NCBI RefSeq assembly: GCF_016925615.1
Contig: NZ_CP070499.1
Span: 2,604,001-2,668,000, forward strand
Origin: Natronosporangium hydrolyticum
Lineage (GTDB): Bacteria > Actinomycetota > Actinomycetes > Mycobacteriales > Micromonosporaceae
Direction of reading: 5' to 3'
Length of the DNA stretch: 64,000 bases
Shown here piece by piece: positions 26,923-35,302 of the stretch (positions within the stretch are counted from its first letter, which is position 1; the number at the start of each line of letters is the position of its first letter). Both the position numbers and the translations under genes were made by a program. A model generated the notes under the pieces. It made no database searches and was not told the DNA's origin. It saw only the letters and a list, made by a program, of their open reading frames with translations.

Positions 26923-27605
26923 GCGCCGGACGCCCCGAGCGTGCCGGACGCCCCGAGCCGGTAGCCGGCCCGCGGCACGGTATGGATCACCTCTGGCTCA
27001 CCCAACTTGCGGCGCAGCGTCATCACCGTCATCCGGACCGAATTGGTGAACGGGTCGGCGTGCTCGTCCCAGGCCTGTTCCAGCAGGTCCTCGGCGCTCA
27101 CCACCACCCCGCCGGCCCGCAGCAGAATCCGCAGCACCGCGAACTCCTTCGGCGACAGTGAGAGCAGCTGACCGTCCCGGGTCACGGTGTGCCGCGCCTC
27201 GTCCAGCACGATCCCGTCCCGCTCCAGCACCGGCGGCAGGGCCGCCGCCGCCCGCCGGTGCAGCGCCTGTACCCGGGCGACCAGCTCGGCGAAGGCGAAC
27301 GGCTTGGTCAGGTAGTCGTCCGCCCCGAGCCCGAGGCCCTCCACCCGGTCCCGGATGCCGGCCGCCGCGGTCAGCAGCAGCACCCTGGTCGCGGCGCCGG
27401 AGTCGACGATCCGGCGGCACACCGCGTCGCCGGTCTGTCCGGGCATGTCCCGGTCGATGACCGCAACGTCGTACCGGTTGACCCCGAGCCGTTCCAGCGC
27501 GGCCTCGCCGTCGTACACCACGTCGACGGCCATGGACAGTCCCCGTAGCCCTTCCGCCACGGTGTCGGCGAGCAGCCGCTCGTCGTCAGCCACCAGCACC
27601 CGCAC
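26919..27605 (-). CDS. OmpR-family response regulator
   Basis: The 228-residue protein starts at GTG 27605, which follows GGAGGGG. The receiver domain (1-115) has LVADDERLLADTVAEGL, YDVAVIDRDMPGQTG with the phosphorylated Asp, LLLTAAAG and DDYLTKPFAFAELVARV with the conserved Lys. The winged-helix output domain holds LSPKEFAVLRILLRAGGVVV and TVMTLRRKLGEPEVIHTVPR. Reading frames further upstream add a tail with no family similarity, so they were not used. It precedes its kinase and is divergent from a secreted serine protease gene 104 bases away, a possible target. Confidence 0.92.
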   Translation of the reverse strand: MRVLVADDERLLADTVAEGLRGLSMAVDVVYDGEAALERLGVNRYDVAVIDRDMPGQTGDAVCRRIVDSGAATRVLLLTAAAGIRDRVEGLGLGADDYLTKPFAFAELVARVQALHRRAAAALPPVLERDGIVLDEARHTVTRDGQLLSLSPKEFAVLRILLRAGGVVVSAEDLLEQAWDEHADPFTNSVRMTVMTLRRKLGEPEVIHTVPRAGYRLGASGTLGASGA

Positions 27606-27709
27606 GCGCCCCTCCGTCTCCGCCACCCACAGACTCCCACAGCCCGGATAAAGGCGAGATAAGGACGGCGCTGACGCTGCGCCGACCGCCCGGTGGCCAC
27701 CATCAGCGC

Positions 27710-28882
27710 ATGCTGAGATCGGTCCGGAACGCGTGCGTCGTGCTACTGCTGGCAACGGCGCTGGTACCCGTCGGAGCGCAGGAGGCGGCGGCGATCGCGT
27801 ACGGCGAGGACGCGCCCGAGGGTGCCTACTCGTACGCGGTGCTGCTCACCATGACCGACCTGCCCGCCGCCGACGGCGGCAGCCGGGACAGCTCCTGCTC
27901 CGGCGCGCTTGTCGCCCCCCGCTGGGTGATCACCGCCGGCCACTGCTTCCGGGACGCCGACGGCGTGCGGGTGAGCGCGACCGTCGCCGGCCGGACCACG
28001 GCCACCATCGGGCGCACCGACCTCAGCGGCGACGCCGGGCGCGAGGTCGAGGTGGTCGGGGTACGCCAGGGCGACGAGGCGAGCGACGTCGCGCTGGCGG
28101 AACTCGCCGAGGCGGTCACCGACATCGCGCCGCTCCAAATCGGCACCACCGCCCCGGCCGCGGGCGAGACCCTGCGACTGACCGGGTACGGATTGGTGGT
28201 CGACGACGCCGGCACCAGGTCCCCGACCTGGTTGCAGACCGGCCAGTTCACGGTCCAGGCGGTCGGCGACACCGTCATCGAGACCGCCGGCGTGGCCCCG
28301 CGGGCGGAGACCAGCCCTTGCCCGCACGACTCCGGCGGGCCGTACGTGCGGGAGCTGCCGAACGGGTCGGCCGAACTGGTGGCCGTCGTCAGCAGCGGGC
28401 CCGGCTGCCCCCACGCGGGCTGGGACTTCAGCGCCCGGGTCGACACCCTGCGCCCCTGGATCGACGACGTCCTAGCCGGGGCCGAGGTGAACGACGACCT
28501 CGTCCTGGAAAGCAGCATGCTGCTGCTGGCGGCCGGCGCGGCGCTGTCGCTGCTCTTGCTGCTGGCGACCCGGCGCCGCCGGCAACGGACTTCCGCCGAC
28601 CGCCAGGACCAACAGCGGCAGGATCAGGCTGGAGGTGCGCGACCCGAGCGAGTCGGCGGCTCCGACCAACCAGAACAGTCGAAAGTCCCGGGATCTTCCA
28701 TCCACACTCGCCCCTCTCGATCATCGCTCTTGCCGCCCGGCGTACACCGGGTGAAGCAATTTGTCGGGACCGGCGCTGGAGGAGCGGCTGGTGCGCCAGT
28801 TGGACGCAGGGCTGGACTGGCGGGTGGAGCGGGAGCGGCCGGTCCGCTGGCGGGTCGACTAGGGACAAGGCAGTGTGGATGA
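27710..28882 (+). CDS. secreted trypsin-like serine protease with C-terminal membrane anchor; 3' end altered by recombination
   Basis: A signal peptide (VVLLLATALVPVGAQEAAA) is followed by an S1 protease domain. VAPRWVITAGHCF gives His, SDVALAEL gives Asp, and PCPHDSGGPYV gives Ser. A transmembrane helix MLLLAAGAALSLLLLLA and a basic stop-transfer RRRRQR end at about 28585. The domain looks complete and would act at the cell surface. The remaining 95 codons are Gln/Gly/Arg-rich, low in order, and lie exactly opposite a remnant of an MFS transporter gene. The true stop was probably lost when that fragment joined. The divergent two-component system may regulate it. Confidence 0.82.
   Translation: MLRSVRNACVVLLLATALVPVGAQEAAAIAYGEDAPEGAYSYAVLLTMTDLPAADGGSRDSSCSGALVAPRWVITAGHCFRDADGVRVSATVAGRTTATIGRTDLSGDAGREVEVVGVRQGDEASDVALAELAEAVTDIAPLQIGTTAPAAGETLRLTGYGLVVDDAGTRSPTWLQTGQFTVQAVGDTVIETAGVAPRAETSPCPHDSGGPYVRELPNGSAELVAVVSSGPGCPHAGWDFSARVDTLRPWIDDVLAGAEVNDDLVLESSMLLLAAGAALSLLLLLATRRRRQRTSADRQDQQRQDQAGGARPERVGGSDQPEQSKVPGSSIHTRPSRSSLLPPGVHRVKQFVGTGAGGAAGAPVGRRAGLAGGAGAAGPLAGRLGTRQCG
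28585..28705 (-). pseudogene. N-terminal fragment of an MFS transporter
   Basis: From GTG 28705 the minus strand reads DFRLFWLVGAADSLGSRTSS, then LILPLLVLAVGGSP. This is the first membrane helix and loop of a major facilitator efflux protein of the RDFRLFWxGQ type. The frame then runs into the antisense of the protease gene, so about 40 codons remain of roughly 400. It marks a recombination joint inside the protease 3' end. Confidence 0.65.
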
Positions 28883-28973
28883 TCTAGCACGCTCTGCCGA
28901 CAGTGGATCCGTCGAGTACGCTGGGCCTGTCTGTGCGGTCTCGACGGCCGAACGCTCCCGAGAGGAGTCTGAT

Positions 28974-29783
28974 ATGCCCGATATTCAGGAGCAAACGGAG
29001 CAGGCCGACGAGCGACAACGGTGGCGTGCCGGGCTGTCCGACGAGCTGGCTTTCTGGCAGTCAGCGCTGCGGGGAGAGACCGAGTATCTCAGGAGCCGGT
29101 TGACGCAGATGCTCTCTCCCGAGGGAAGGCGCGCCAAGTTTCCGGTGCGGCTCTTGGCCCACCTGCGGCAGTTTGCCGAGCAGACGGGCCGCCCCGCACT
29201 CATCCTCGACGCCGGGGCCGGTCCGTTCTCTACTCTGGCCTGGGCGAGCGAGCAGCGGTTGGCGGAGGTTGTCGCGGTCGATCCGCTCGCCGAGGCTTAT
29301 GCGCAGATGCTCGCGGAGTATGGCTACGAGTATCCTGTCATTGCCCGGACCGGCTCCGGGGAGCAGCTGTGCGACCTGTTCCCGGAGGCACACTTCGATG
29401 TGGTGTACAGCCGGAACGCCCTCGACGAATGCGTGTCGCCCCACGAGATGCTCCGCCAGCTGGTGCGCGTCCTTCGTGGCGGCGGGCTGCTGTTTCTCGA
29501 AGGCACGGTCGCGGAAGGGACGCGCCAGGGCTGGGTCGGCCTCCACCAGCATGACCTCGTACCGGTCGAAGACGACTTCCTGCACCGCGGCCCGAACATC
29601 GCCGCCTCCAGCCTCATCCGAGGGCTGCCACTGCGCCGGATCTTCGGCGGCACCGGCGAGGACGGTGCCGTAGTAGCGACCAGCTGGCGGGACAGTGACT
29701 GGTATGTTCTGATTTACGAGAAGTGCTGCGACTCCGCCGGACCGGGCGCGGAGGTAGCGCTGGCGCGCACCGGCAAAGCCTAG
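28974..29783 (+). CDS. class I SAM-dependent methyltransferase, unknown substrate
   Basis: The 269-residue protein starts at ATG 28974 behind GAGAGGAG. The first 80 residues form a helical cap (ELAFWQSALRGETEYLRSRL). Motif I is ALILDAGAGPFSTLAWASEQ, followed by VVAVDPLAEAYAQML and FDVVYSRNALDECVSPHEML, then VLRGGGLLFLEGTVAEGTRQ. The FWxxAL start is seen in methyltransferases that modify sugars or peptides and in some cell-envelope enzymes. No pathway genes are nearby. The segment before it (28740-28864) ends in a short orphan tail (LEERLVRQLDAGLDWRVERE) from another lost gene. Confidence 0.78.
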   Translation: MPDIQEQTEQADERQRWRAGLSDELAFWQSALRGETEYLRSRLTQMLSPEGRRAKFPVRLLAHLRQFAEQTGRPALILDAGAGPFSTLAWASEQRLAEVVAVDPLAEAYAQMLAEYGYEYPVIARTGSGEQLCDLFPEAHFDVVYSRNALDECVSPHEMLRQLVRVLRGGGLLFLEGTVAEGTRQGWVGLHQHDLVPVEDDFLHRGPNIAASSLIRGLPLRRIFGGTGEDGAVVATSWRDSDWYVLIYEKCCDSAGPGAEVALARTGKA

Positions 29784-30019
29784 GAGCCAGGTCATGCCTG
29801 GTGACCATACCCTCGGGACCCATCGCCTCCACTCGATTCACCCGCCCGAGGAGGACCGCAATCACGAAGAACCTCACCGCGCTGGCCACGCGGCGCGCCA
29901 ACATACCGGGGCGGAGGACGACGGGCTCCCTCGTGGGCGTAAGTCGCGCACGATCAGGTGTGATACGAAGTGCCGGCCCGATGCCCGCCGGTTGTACTGC
30001 GTCGGAGACAATCGGGGTC

Positions 30020-30595
30020 ATGGTTCGGCAAAGAGGCTACTGGCGGGAGTCCGACGGGAGCCCGGTGACGGCACCGAAGTCGTGGGAGATCTGGGCTGGT
30101 CACGCCTACGAGCTGCTGACCACGGTGGCGCGGCGATACCATGCGATCATTACCTACGGCGAAGTCGGGGAGAAGGTCCAGGCAGCCTCCGGCGTCCGCA
30201 CATCGGCGCTGCTGCACAACTGGATTGGACCTGTACTGGGCAAGGTGGTCCACGAGGCACACCGGCGGGGAGATCCACCACTGACGGCGCTGGTGGTCCA
30301 CGCGGGTGACGGCATGGTGGGAGTGGGCTACGAAGAGGTCCTGAAAGTCGAAGGGCTACCCTCCATAGTCGACGAGATGGAACGGGAGCAGCACGCAGCA
30401 GCTGCTCGGCTCCGGTGTTACCGTCACTTTGGAGCGGAGATCCCACCGGACGGCGGCACCCCGGCGCTCGCACCCAAGCTTGAGGCGACCCGGGAGCGCC
30501 GCCGCCGGAACCAGGAGCCTTCACCGCGACCCTTATGTCCTAGTTGCTTCCTCCAACTTCCGGCAACGGGCTGGTGTGACAACTGCGGTGCATGA
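30020..30595 (+). CDS. hypothetical protein with C-terminal zinc ribbon
   Basis: The 191-residue protein has no named N-terminal domain. It reads WEIWAGHAYELLTTVARRYH, then IITYGEVGEKVQAASGVRTS. That recalls small proteins with an HNH- or methyltransferase-like helper fold in which a Tyr-Gly-Glu loop is conserved. The C-terminal RPLCPSCFLQLPATGWCDNC carries two CxxC pairs and should bind zinc. The same frame is open upstream to a perfect AGGAGG followed by ATC at about 29871; a non-standard start there would add about 50 residues. It lies 337 bases upstream of the SF1 helicase-PLD gene and may have been its partner. Confidence 0.6.
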   Translation: MVRQRGYWRESDGSPVTAPKSWEIWAGHAYELLTTVARRYHAIITYGEVGEKVQAASGVRTSALLHNWIGPVLGKVVHEAHRRGDPPLTALVVHAGDGMVGVGYEEVLKVEGLPSIVDEMEREQHAAAARLRCYRHFGAEIPPDGGTPALAPKLEATRERRRRNQEPSPRPLCPSCFLQLPATGWCDNCGA

Positions 30596-30932
30596 TCACT
30601 GACCACCGGCCCACCGAAAGCGACCGCGCCACCGCCGCGACAGTCTCGTCGTCGCAGTCGACTCGGCTGGTGGCCCATGCCCGCGCCCGCTGGGCGGGGA
30701 CCGCCGCGCGGCGCGGCCATCGGGTTGCGTTCGGTCCACGCTTGGCCGTGCAGTCGGGGAGGGCAGCGCCAGATCCGTTTCGACCAGGTGAGCACCGCGT
30801 CCGGGTACCCCGCCCGTCGGATCGGACGGCGGAGCACAAATGGCAGAAGCGCGACAGGGGGAGCTCACTGCTAGTGATCGATGATACTCTGTGCGCGATA
30901 TTCGGCCCGGACATTCCTTATGGGGGTGCGCA
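30596..30932. other. 337-base gap with no recognisable gene
   Basis: I see no conserved coding region on either strand. The AT-richer stretch near 30870-30900 (with TGATCGATGATACT) could hold the promoter of the downstream helicase gene. No hairpin or repeat stands out. Confidence 0.4.
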
Positions 30933-33900
30933 GTGCCGGACTGGCGTGACGAAGTCTGTGGGGCGGTCGAGCGTTGGATCGAGGTCGTCGGCGGCAGGGG
31001 TGCCGCCGAGCGAGGTGAACGACCAAGGCTGAAAGTCATTGGTCGGGCCCGTCGCGAGTCCGGGTCGGGGTGGTACGCAGTGGATGTCCGCGATCAGCGG
31101 ATCGACTCCGACCAGATCGACGACCTGCGTCTGGCCGGCGGCTCGCAGCCAGGTCCCGGGGAGGGGTTTTCGCCGCTGGAGGTGGTCCAGGACGGCCGCC
31201 TGCTGCGGGTACGGGTGGCGGAGTTTGTCGACCTGCCCGAGGCGCACCTGTGGCAGAGCCGCCGTCCAGAGAGTTTCCTGGTCACCCAGCTGCGCGACGG
31301 GATACGTGCCGTGGGCGACTCGGGTTTGGCCCACGAGCTGGCGGCCGGACGGTTGACCCCGCGACCACGGACGATCCGGTCGGTGCCCAGGCTCTCACCC
31401 GTGCAGTGCGAGGCATTCACCTCGTGCCTGACCCCTGGGGTACGGCTGGTGTGGGGGCCGCCGGGTACCGGCAAGACCCATGTCCTCAGCGAGGCCATCA
31501 ACGCCCTCGCCGAGGCCGGGAAACGGGTCCTGCTCGTCTCGGCCACCAACATCGCCGTCGACAATGCCCTGGCCGGGGTGCTGCGCCAGCGCAGCCAGGC
31601 ACCGGGTGACCTGGTGCGGGTCGGTACCCCGCAGTTGGCGGAGATAGCCAGCGACCCGCTGGTGTCGTTGACCCACCTCGTGCGTGACCGGCTCGCCGAG
31701 GTCGACCGGCGCCGCGAGGAGCTTAGCCGGCAGCTGGTGGCGCTGCGGGAGGACGGTGACCGACTGGCCGCCGAGGAGGAGGCGCTCGCCGGGTTCGACC
31801 CGCAGGCCGACGCCCGCGCCCGGGCCCTGATCGCGGCGACCGACCGGATTCCCGGGCTCGCCGCCCAAGCCCATACGGCCGCCGGCCAGCGCGACGCCTG
31901 CCGGCAGGCGCTACGCCAATCGGAGGTTGTGCTCTTCGGGGCGCAGGCAGCTCTCGCCCAGACCGACGACAGCCGTGCCGCGCTGGCCAGCATCGCCGAG
32001 CTGCAACGTCAGGTCGCCGAGGCGCAGCAGGCCGCGGACCGGGTCGCGGTGCAGGCGTTGACCGCCAACGATGAGGCGGTCCGGCTGGAGGGCGCGGTTC
32101 GCGAACTACGTGCCGGTTCCCGCCTGGCCCGCTGGCGGAACCGCCACACGATCGCCCGGATGGAGGCCGCCGCTCGGGATCAGCGGGAGGTTGCTGGCCG
32201 GGCCGAGCGCACCGCCCAGGAGCGTCGCGGGTTGCTGGCACGCTTCCGAGGCGATACTGCGGACCAGGTCGCCACCCTGCGGACCCGGGTCGTGTTCACA
32301 GCGGCACAGATCGACCGGCGGCTAACCGCAGTGGAGGATGCCCGCCGGGCCCGCGCGACGGCAGCGCAGCAGGCCGCCGAGGCCGACGCCTGCCACCAAG
32401 ATCTGCACGAGACACTGGTCGCTGCGGAGGCTGGCCCGCAGGCCAGCGAGTCGGACCGGGCCGCGGTCCGGCACGCCGACGAGGCCGATCTGCCAGGCCG
32501 GTACCAGCGGATGCTGCGGCTGCGGGAGCAGGTCGCCGCCTCAGCCCCGCGCCGGGTATCGCTGGAGCAGGAGTACGCGAAGGCGCAGGAGGAGTTCGAC
32601 AGGTTGCGCCGCAACGCCGAGCGCACGGTCATCTCCGAGGCGAAGGTGGTCGCCACGACCCTGGCCCGGATGCGGCTGAGCAAGGTCGTGCTCGATGGGC
32701 CGTACGACGTGGTCCTGGTCGACGAGGTCGGCGCTGCGACGGTCCCGGAGGTGCTGCTGGCGGTGTCGCGGGCCGGGACCACGGCCGTGCTCCTCGGCGA
32801 CTTCCTCCAGCTCGGCGCGGTCATCCCCAACGGCCTCGATCGCAGCGAAGACCCTGCTGTGCAGCGCTGGCTGCGCCGCGACGTGTTCGCGGTCTGCGGC
32901 AACACCTCGGCAGCCGACGCCCGTGCCAACCCCGGCTGCACCACCCTCGCCGTCCAGCACCGGTTCGGGCCGGACGTAATGAAGCTGGCCAACGCGATCG
33001 CCTACGACGGCCAGCTCGAGCCCGGACCCGGAGTCCGGGCGCACGCCTCCGACGACCCGGAGATCGTCCTGGTCGACACCGACGGCGCTGACGATGTGGG
33101 CCTGGTACGGGCTACCAGCAGGACGGCCGGGTGGTGGCCGGTCGGTGCGCTGCTGGCCCGAGCCCTGGCCGACTTCCACCACAATGACGGCGAGAGTGTC
33201 GGTGTGGTCACGCCCTACCGTCACCAGGCCGAGGCGACCCTGGAGGCGTTCCGCGACCAGGAGTCCGAGCACGGCACCCCCACCGAGGTCGGCACCGCGC
33301 ACCGCTTCCAGGGCCGCGAGTTCGACGTGGTGGTGTTCGACCTGGTCGAGGACCACACCGATCGGCGGTGGATGGCCCAGGCCCGCGCCGACCGGCCCGG
33401 TTTCCCGCGCGACGGCTTTCGCCTGTTTACCGTCGCGATCACCCGGGTCAAGTCCCGGCTGTAGCTGGTCGGTAGCCGCACCCGTATCGCCGATGCGGCC
33501 CCCGTTACGCCGCTCGGGCATATCGCTGCGCTGCTTGGCACGACTATTCGGACGGTCAAGGCCCATCAGCTGATCGCCGGGATCGACGCGCCGCACGACT
33601 CCCGTCGCGAGGTGACACTCGGGCCGATCGGCACCCAGCTGTCGGAGATCCTCGCTCAGCACGTGCGGGTCGCCGATATCCACGACGAGCGCCAGTTCTA
33701 TGAGACGTTCGCCGAGCACCTGCACGCTGCGAGGCACTCAGTCTGGATCTGGGCGCCATGGACCGCCGGCCGGATCCGGTCGGTCCTGCCCTTACTGGCC
33801 GAGGTTGTAGCCCGCGGTATCGCCGTCGTGGTGTTCGTCCGCGACCCCAGCGACAAGGGGCAGAAGAAGGCCGCCTCACAGGAGTACGTGGACCAGCTGC

Positions 33901-33956
33901 GGCAGGTGGTCACCACTGCCCTATCTGTCAGGCTCGGGTGGGACAATACGCATTGA
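30933..33956 (+). pseudogene. SF1 helicase with C-terminal PLD-like domain, broken by an amber codon and truncated
   Basis: GTG 30933 follows GGGGG. Helicase motifs are RLVWGPPGTGKTHVLSEA (Walker A), LVSATNIAVDNAL (Ia), DVVLVDEVGAATVPE (Walker B), LLGDFLQLGAVIP, TAHRFQGREFDVVVFD and FTVAITRVKSRL. A long coiled coil with many Ala, Glu and Arg (about residues 250-560) is inserted between Ia and Walker B. At 33462 a TAG replaces the Tyr codon of the usual SRLYLVG motif. The same frame then stays open: LVGSRTRIADAAPV, and later FYETFAEHLHAARHSVWIWA, the start of a phospholipase D-like domain. The PLD part ends at 33956 before its HxK motif, at the junction with the csaA fragment. The 843-residue product up to the stop could still be made but lacks its last helicase strand. 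Confidence 0.78.
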
Positions 33957-34144
33957 TCAGCGAGAAGGAGCTGGTTGGTGCGCACGTGGTCGTCTGCGTC
34001 AATCTCGGCGAACGGCAGATGGGCCCCTATCTCTCGCAAGCTTTGGTACTGGGGGCCCGGCATCCGGACAGTCCGCCGGAGCAAGCTCAGGCGATTCCGG
34101 TGTTCATTGATGAGGCGGCTGGTCCAGGCGCGGCGATCTACTGA
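33936..34144 (+). pseudogene. fragment of a CsaA-type tRNA-binding protein (copy 2)
   Basis: The fragment begins inside the last bases of the broken helicase-PLD frame, in another frame. It reads VGQYALISEKELVGAHVVVC, then VNLGERQMGPYLSQALVLGA and, unlike copy 1, runs to a natural C-terminus (AIPVFIDEAAGPGAAIY, stop at 34144). The N-terminal half of the domain is missing at exactly the same point as in copy 1 (25645-25790). Its 3' end overlaps the end of the EamA gene on the other strand by about 40 bases. Confidence 0.72.
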
Positions 34145-35096
34145 CCTTGGTCGGTGCTCGGTCGGCGGCGCTCCAGCCGGTGATCGCCAGGCCCGCCACA
34201 ATGACGATCATCCCTGCTATCGTCCACATAGTGGTCGGCTCTCGAAGCAGCAGTAGACCGAGGAGGCTGGCGGTAAGCGGTTCAGCGAGGCTTACCGTGG
34301 TCGCCGTGGCTGCGGGTGTGGTGCGGAGCCCGCGGATCCACACCAGGTAGGGGATCGCGGTCGCCCCCAGGCCTAGCCATAGCCCCGCCAGGAGTCCGGC
34401 CCCGTTGCCGAGCCAGCCATAGCCGCTCCCAGAGGTCGCCACCAGCAGCGGGATGCTCGCCAGTCCGAACATGGTTCCGACGACCACCTGCCCGTCGACC
34501 GCCCGGGCGAGGAGCATTCGGCTGACGACGACATATGTGGAGTAGGAGACCGCCGCCCCGAAGGCGTACCCGACGCCGGGCAGGCTCACCGCGGCCGTGC
34601 CGTTGGGGATGAGAAGCATTCCCAGTCCCACGATGGTGACGGCGGTGGCGATGCCCCAGGCTCGGTTCACGCGTTCGGCGAGCGCAATTCCCAACAGTCC
34701 GGTCACCAGCGGTGCGCTGCCGATGGCGACGAGCGTGCCCACGGCCACGCCGGTGTCGCGTACCGCGGAGAAGAACAGCGTCTGGTACGCGGCGACGGCG
34801 CCGATACCGATCAGGGTCAGCCGCCAGGTGGAGCGCCCCCAGCAGGCGAGCATGCCGGCAGCGCCCTTGGCCAGTAGCGCCCAGGCGAACATGGTGAACC
34901 CGCCGATGCCGAGTCGGGTGGCCGCCACCGCCAGGGTGGTTGCGTCGGCCGGCGCGAGCGCCTGCGTGGTGCCGGTGGTACCCCACAGCACGGCCGCGAT
35001 GAGGACCAGCATCGGTCCTCGGAGGGTAGTAGGGGAGTGCTGCCCAGCGGCTGGTGGTGAGTTTCGTTGCGAGGCCCTCGTTTTGCGGTGACCCAT
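34104..35096 (-). CDS. EamA-family (drug/metabolite) transporter
   Basis: The protein has 330 residues from ATG 35096; a GTG at 35120 is an alternative. Ten hydrophobic segments form two EamA repeats. The first starts LVLIAAVLWGTTGTTQALAP with the WGTTG motif, and the second is near LPGVGYAFGAAVSYSTYVVV. The last helices contain SLAEPLTASLLGLLLLREP, the conserved EP loop of the family. The final 15 residues read into the csaA remnant and are not family-like. The divergent LysR gene and the palindrome between the two starts suggest LysR control of export of a small metabolite or amino acid. Confidence 0.87.
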   Translation of the reverse strand: MGHRKTRASQRNSPPAAGQHSPTTLRGPMLVLIAAVLWGTTGTTQALAPADATTLAVAATRLGIGGFTMFAWALLAKGAAGMLACWGRSTWRLTLIGIGAVAAYQTLFFSAVRDTGVAVGTLVAIGSAPLVTGLLGIALAERVNRAWGIATAVTIVGLGMLLIPNGTAAVSLPGVGYAFGAAVSYSTYVVVSRMLLARAVDGQVVVGTMFGLASIPLLVATSGSGYGWLGNGAGLLAGLWLGLGATAIPYLVWIRGLRTTPAATATTVSLAEPLTASLLGLLLLREPTTMWTIAGMIVIVAGLAITGWSAADRAPTKVSRSPRLDQPPHQ

Positions 35097-35221
35097 GTAG
35101 GCAGCCTGCCCGGCCGTCACACTCGCTGTCCGTCAAGAAGTTGTTAATCCAGCTGTAAGGTGTTGCGGGGGTGGCGGCGGGTGTCTTTGAGGATACGCGA
35201 CCGGCGGCGATTGATCGTCGA

Positions 35222-35244
35222 TACTTTCCGCGATGCTGAAAGTA
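35222..35244. promoter_or_regulatory. inverted repeat in the EamA-LysR divergent promoter region
   Basis: TACTTTC (35222-35228) and GAAAGTA (35238-35244) form a perfect 7-bp repeat around a 9-base centre. The site lies 59 bases before the LysR start and about 125 before the EamA start. The size and position fit a LysR-type regulatory binding site. Binding is inferred. Confidence 0.55.
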
Positions 35245-35302
35245 CGATCAGTGGTATCGTGTAGCACCTATCCACCCGCTTTGTATCGGTAGGCAGGGAT
35301 CC

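Noticed and set aside
30933-34144. DrmC: the PLD-like part of the broken helicase considered as the missing DISARM phospholipase
   Set aside because: It is fused to an SF1 helicase, truncated before the HxK motif, on the other strand, and separated from the Drm-like genes by the IS and other genes.
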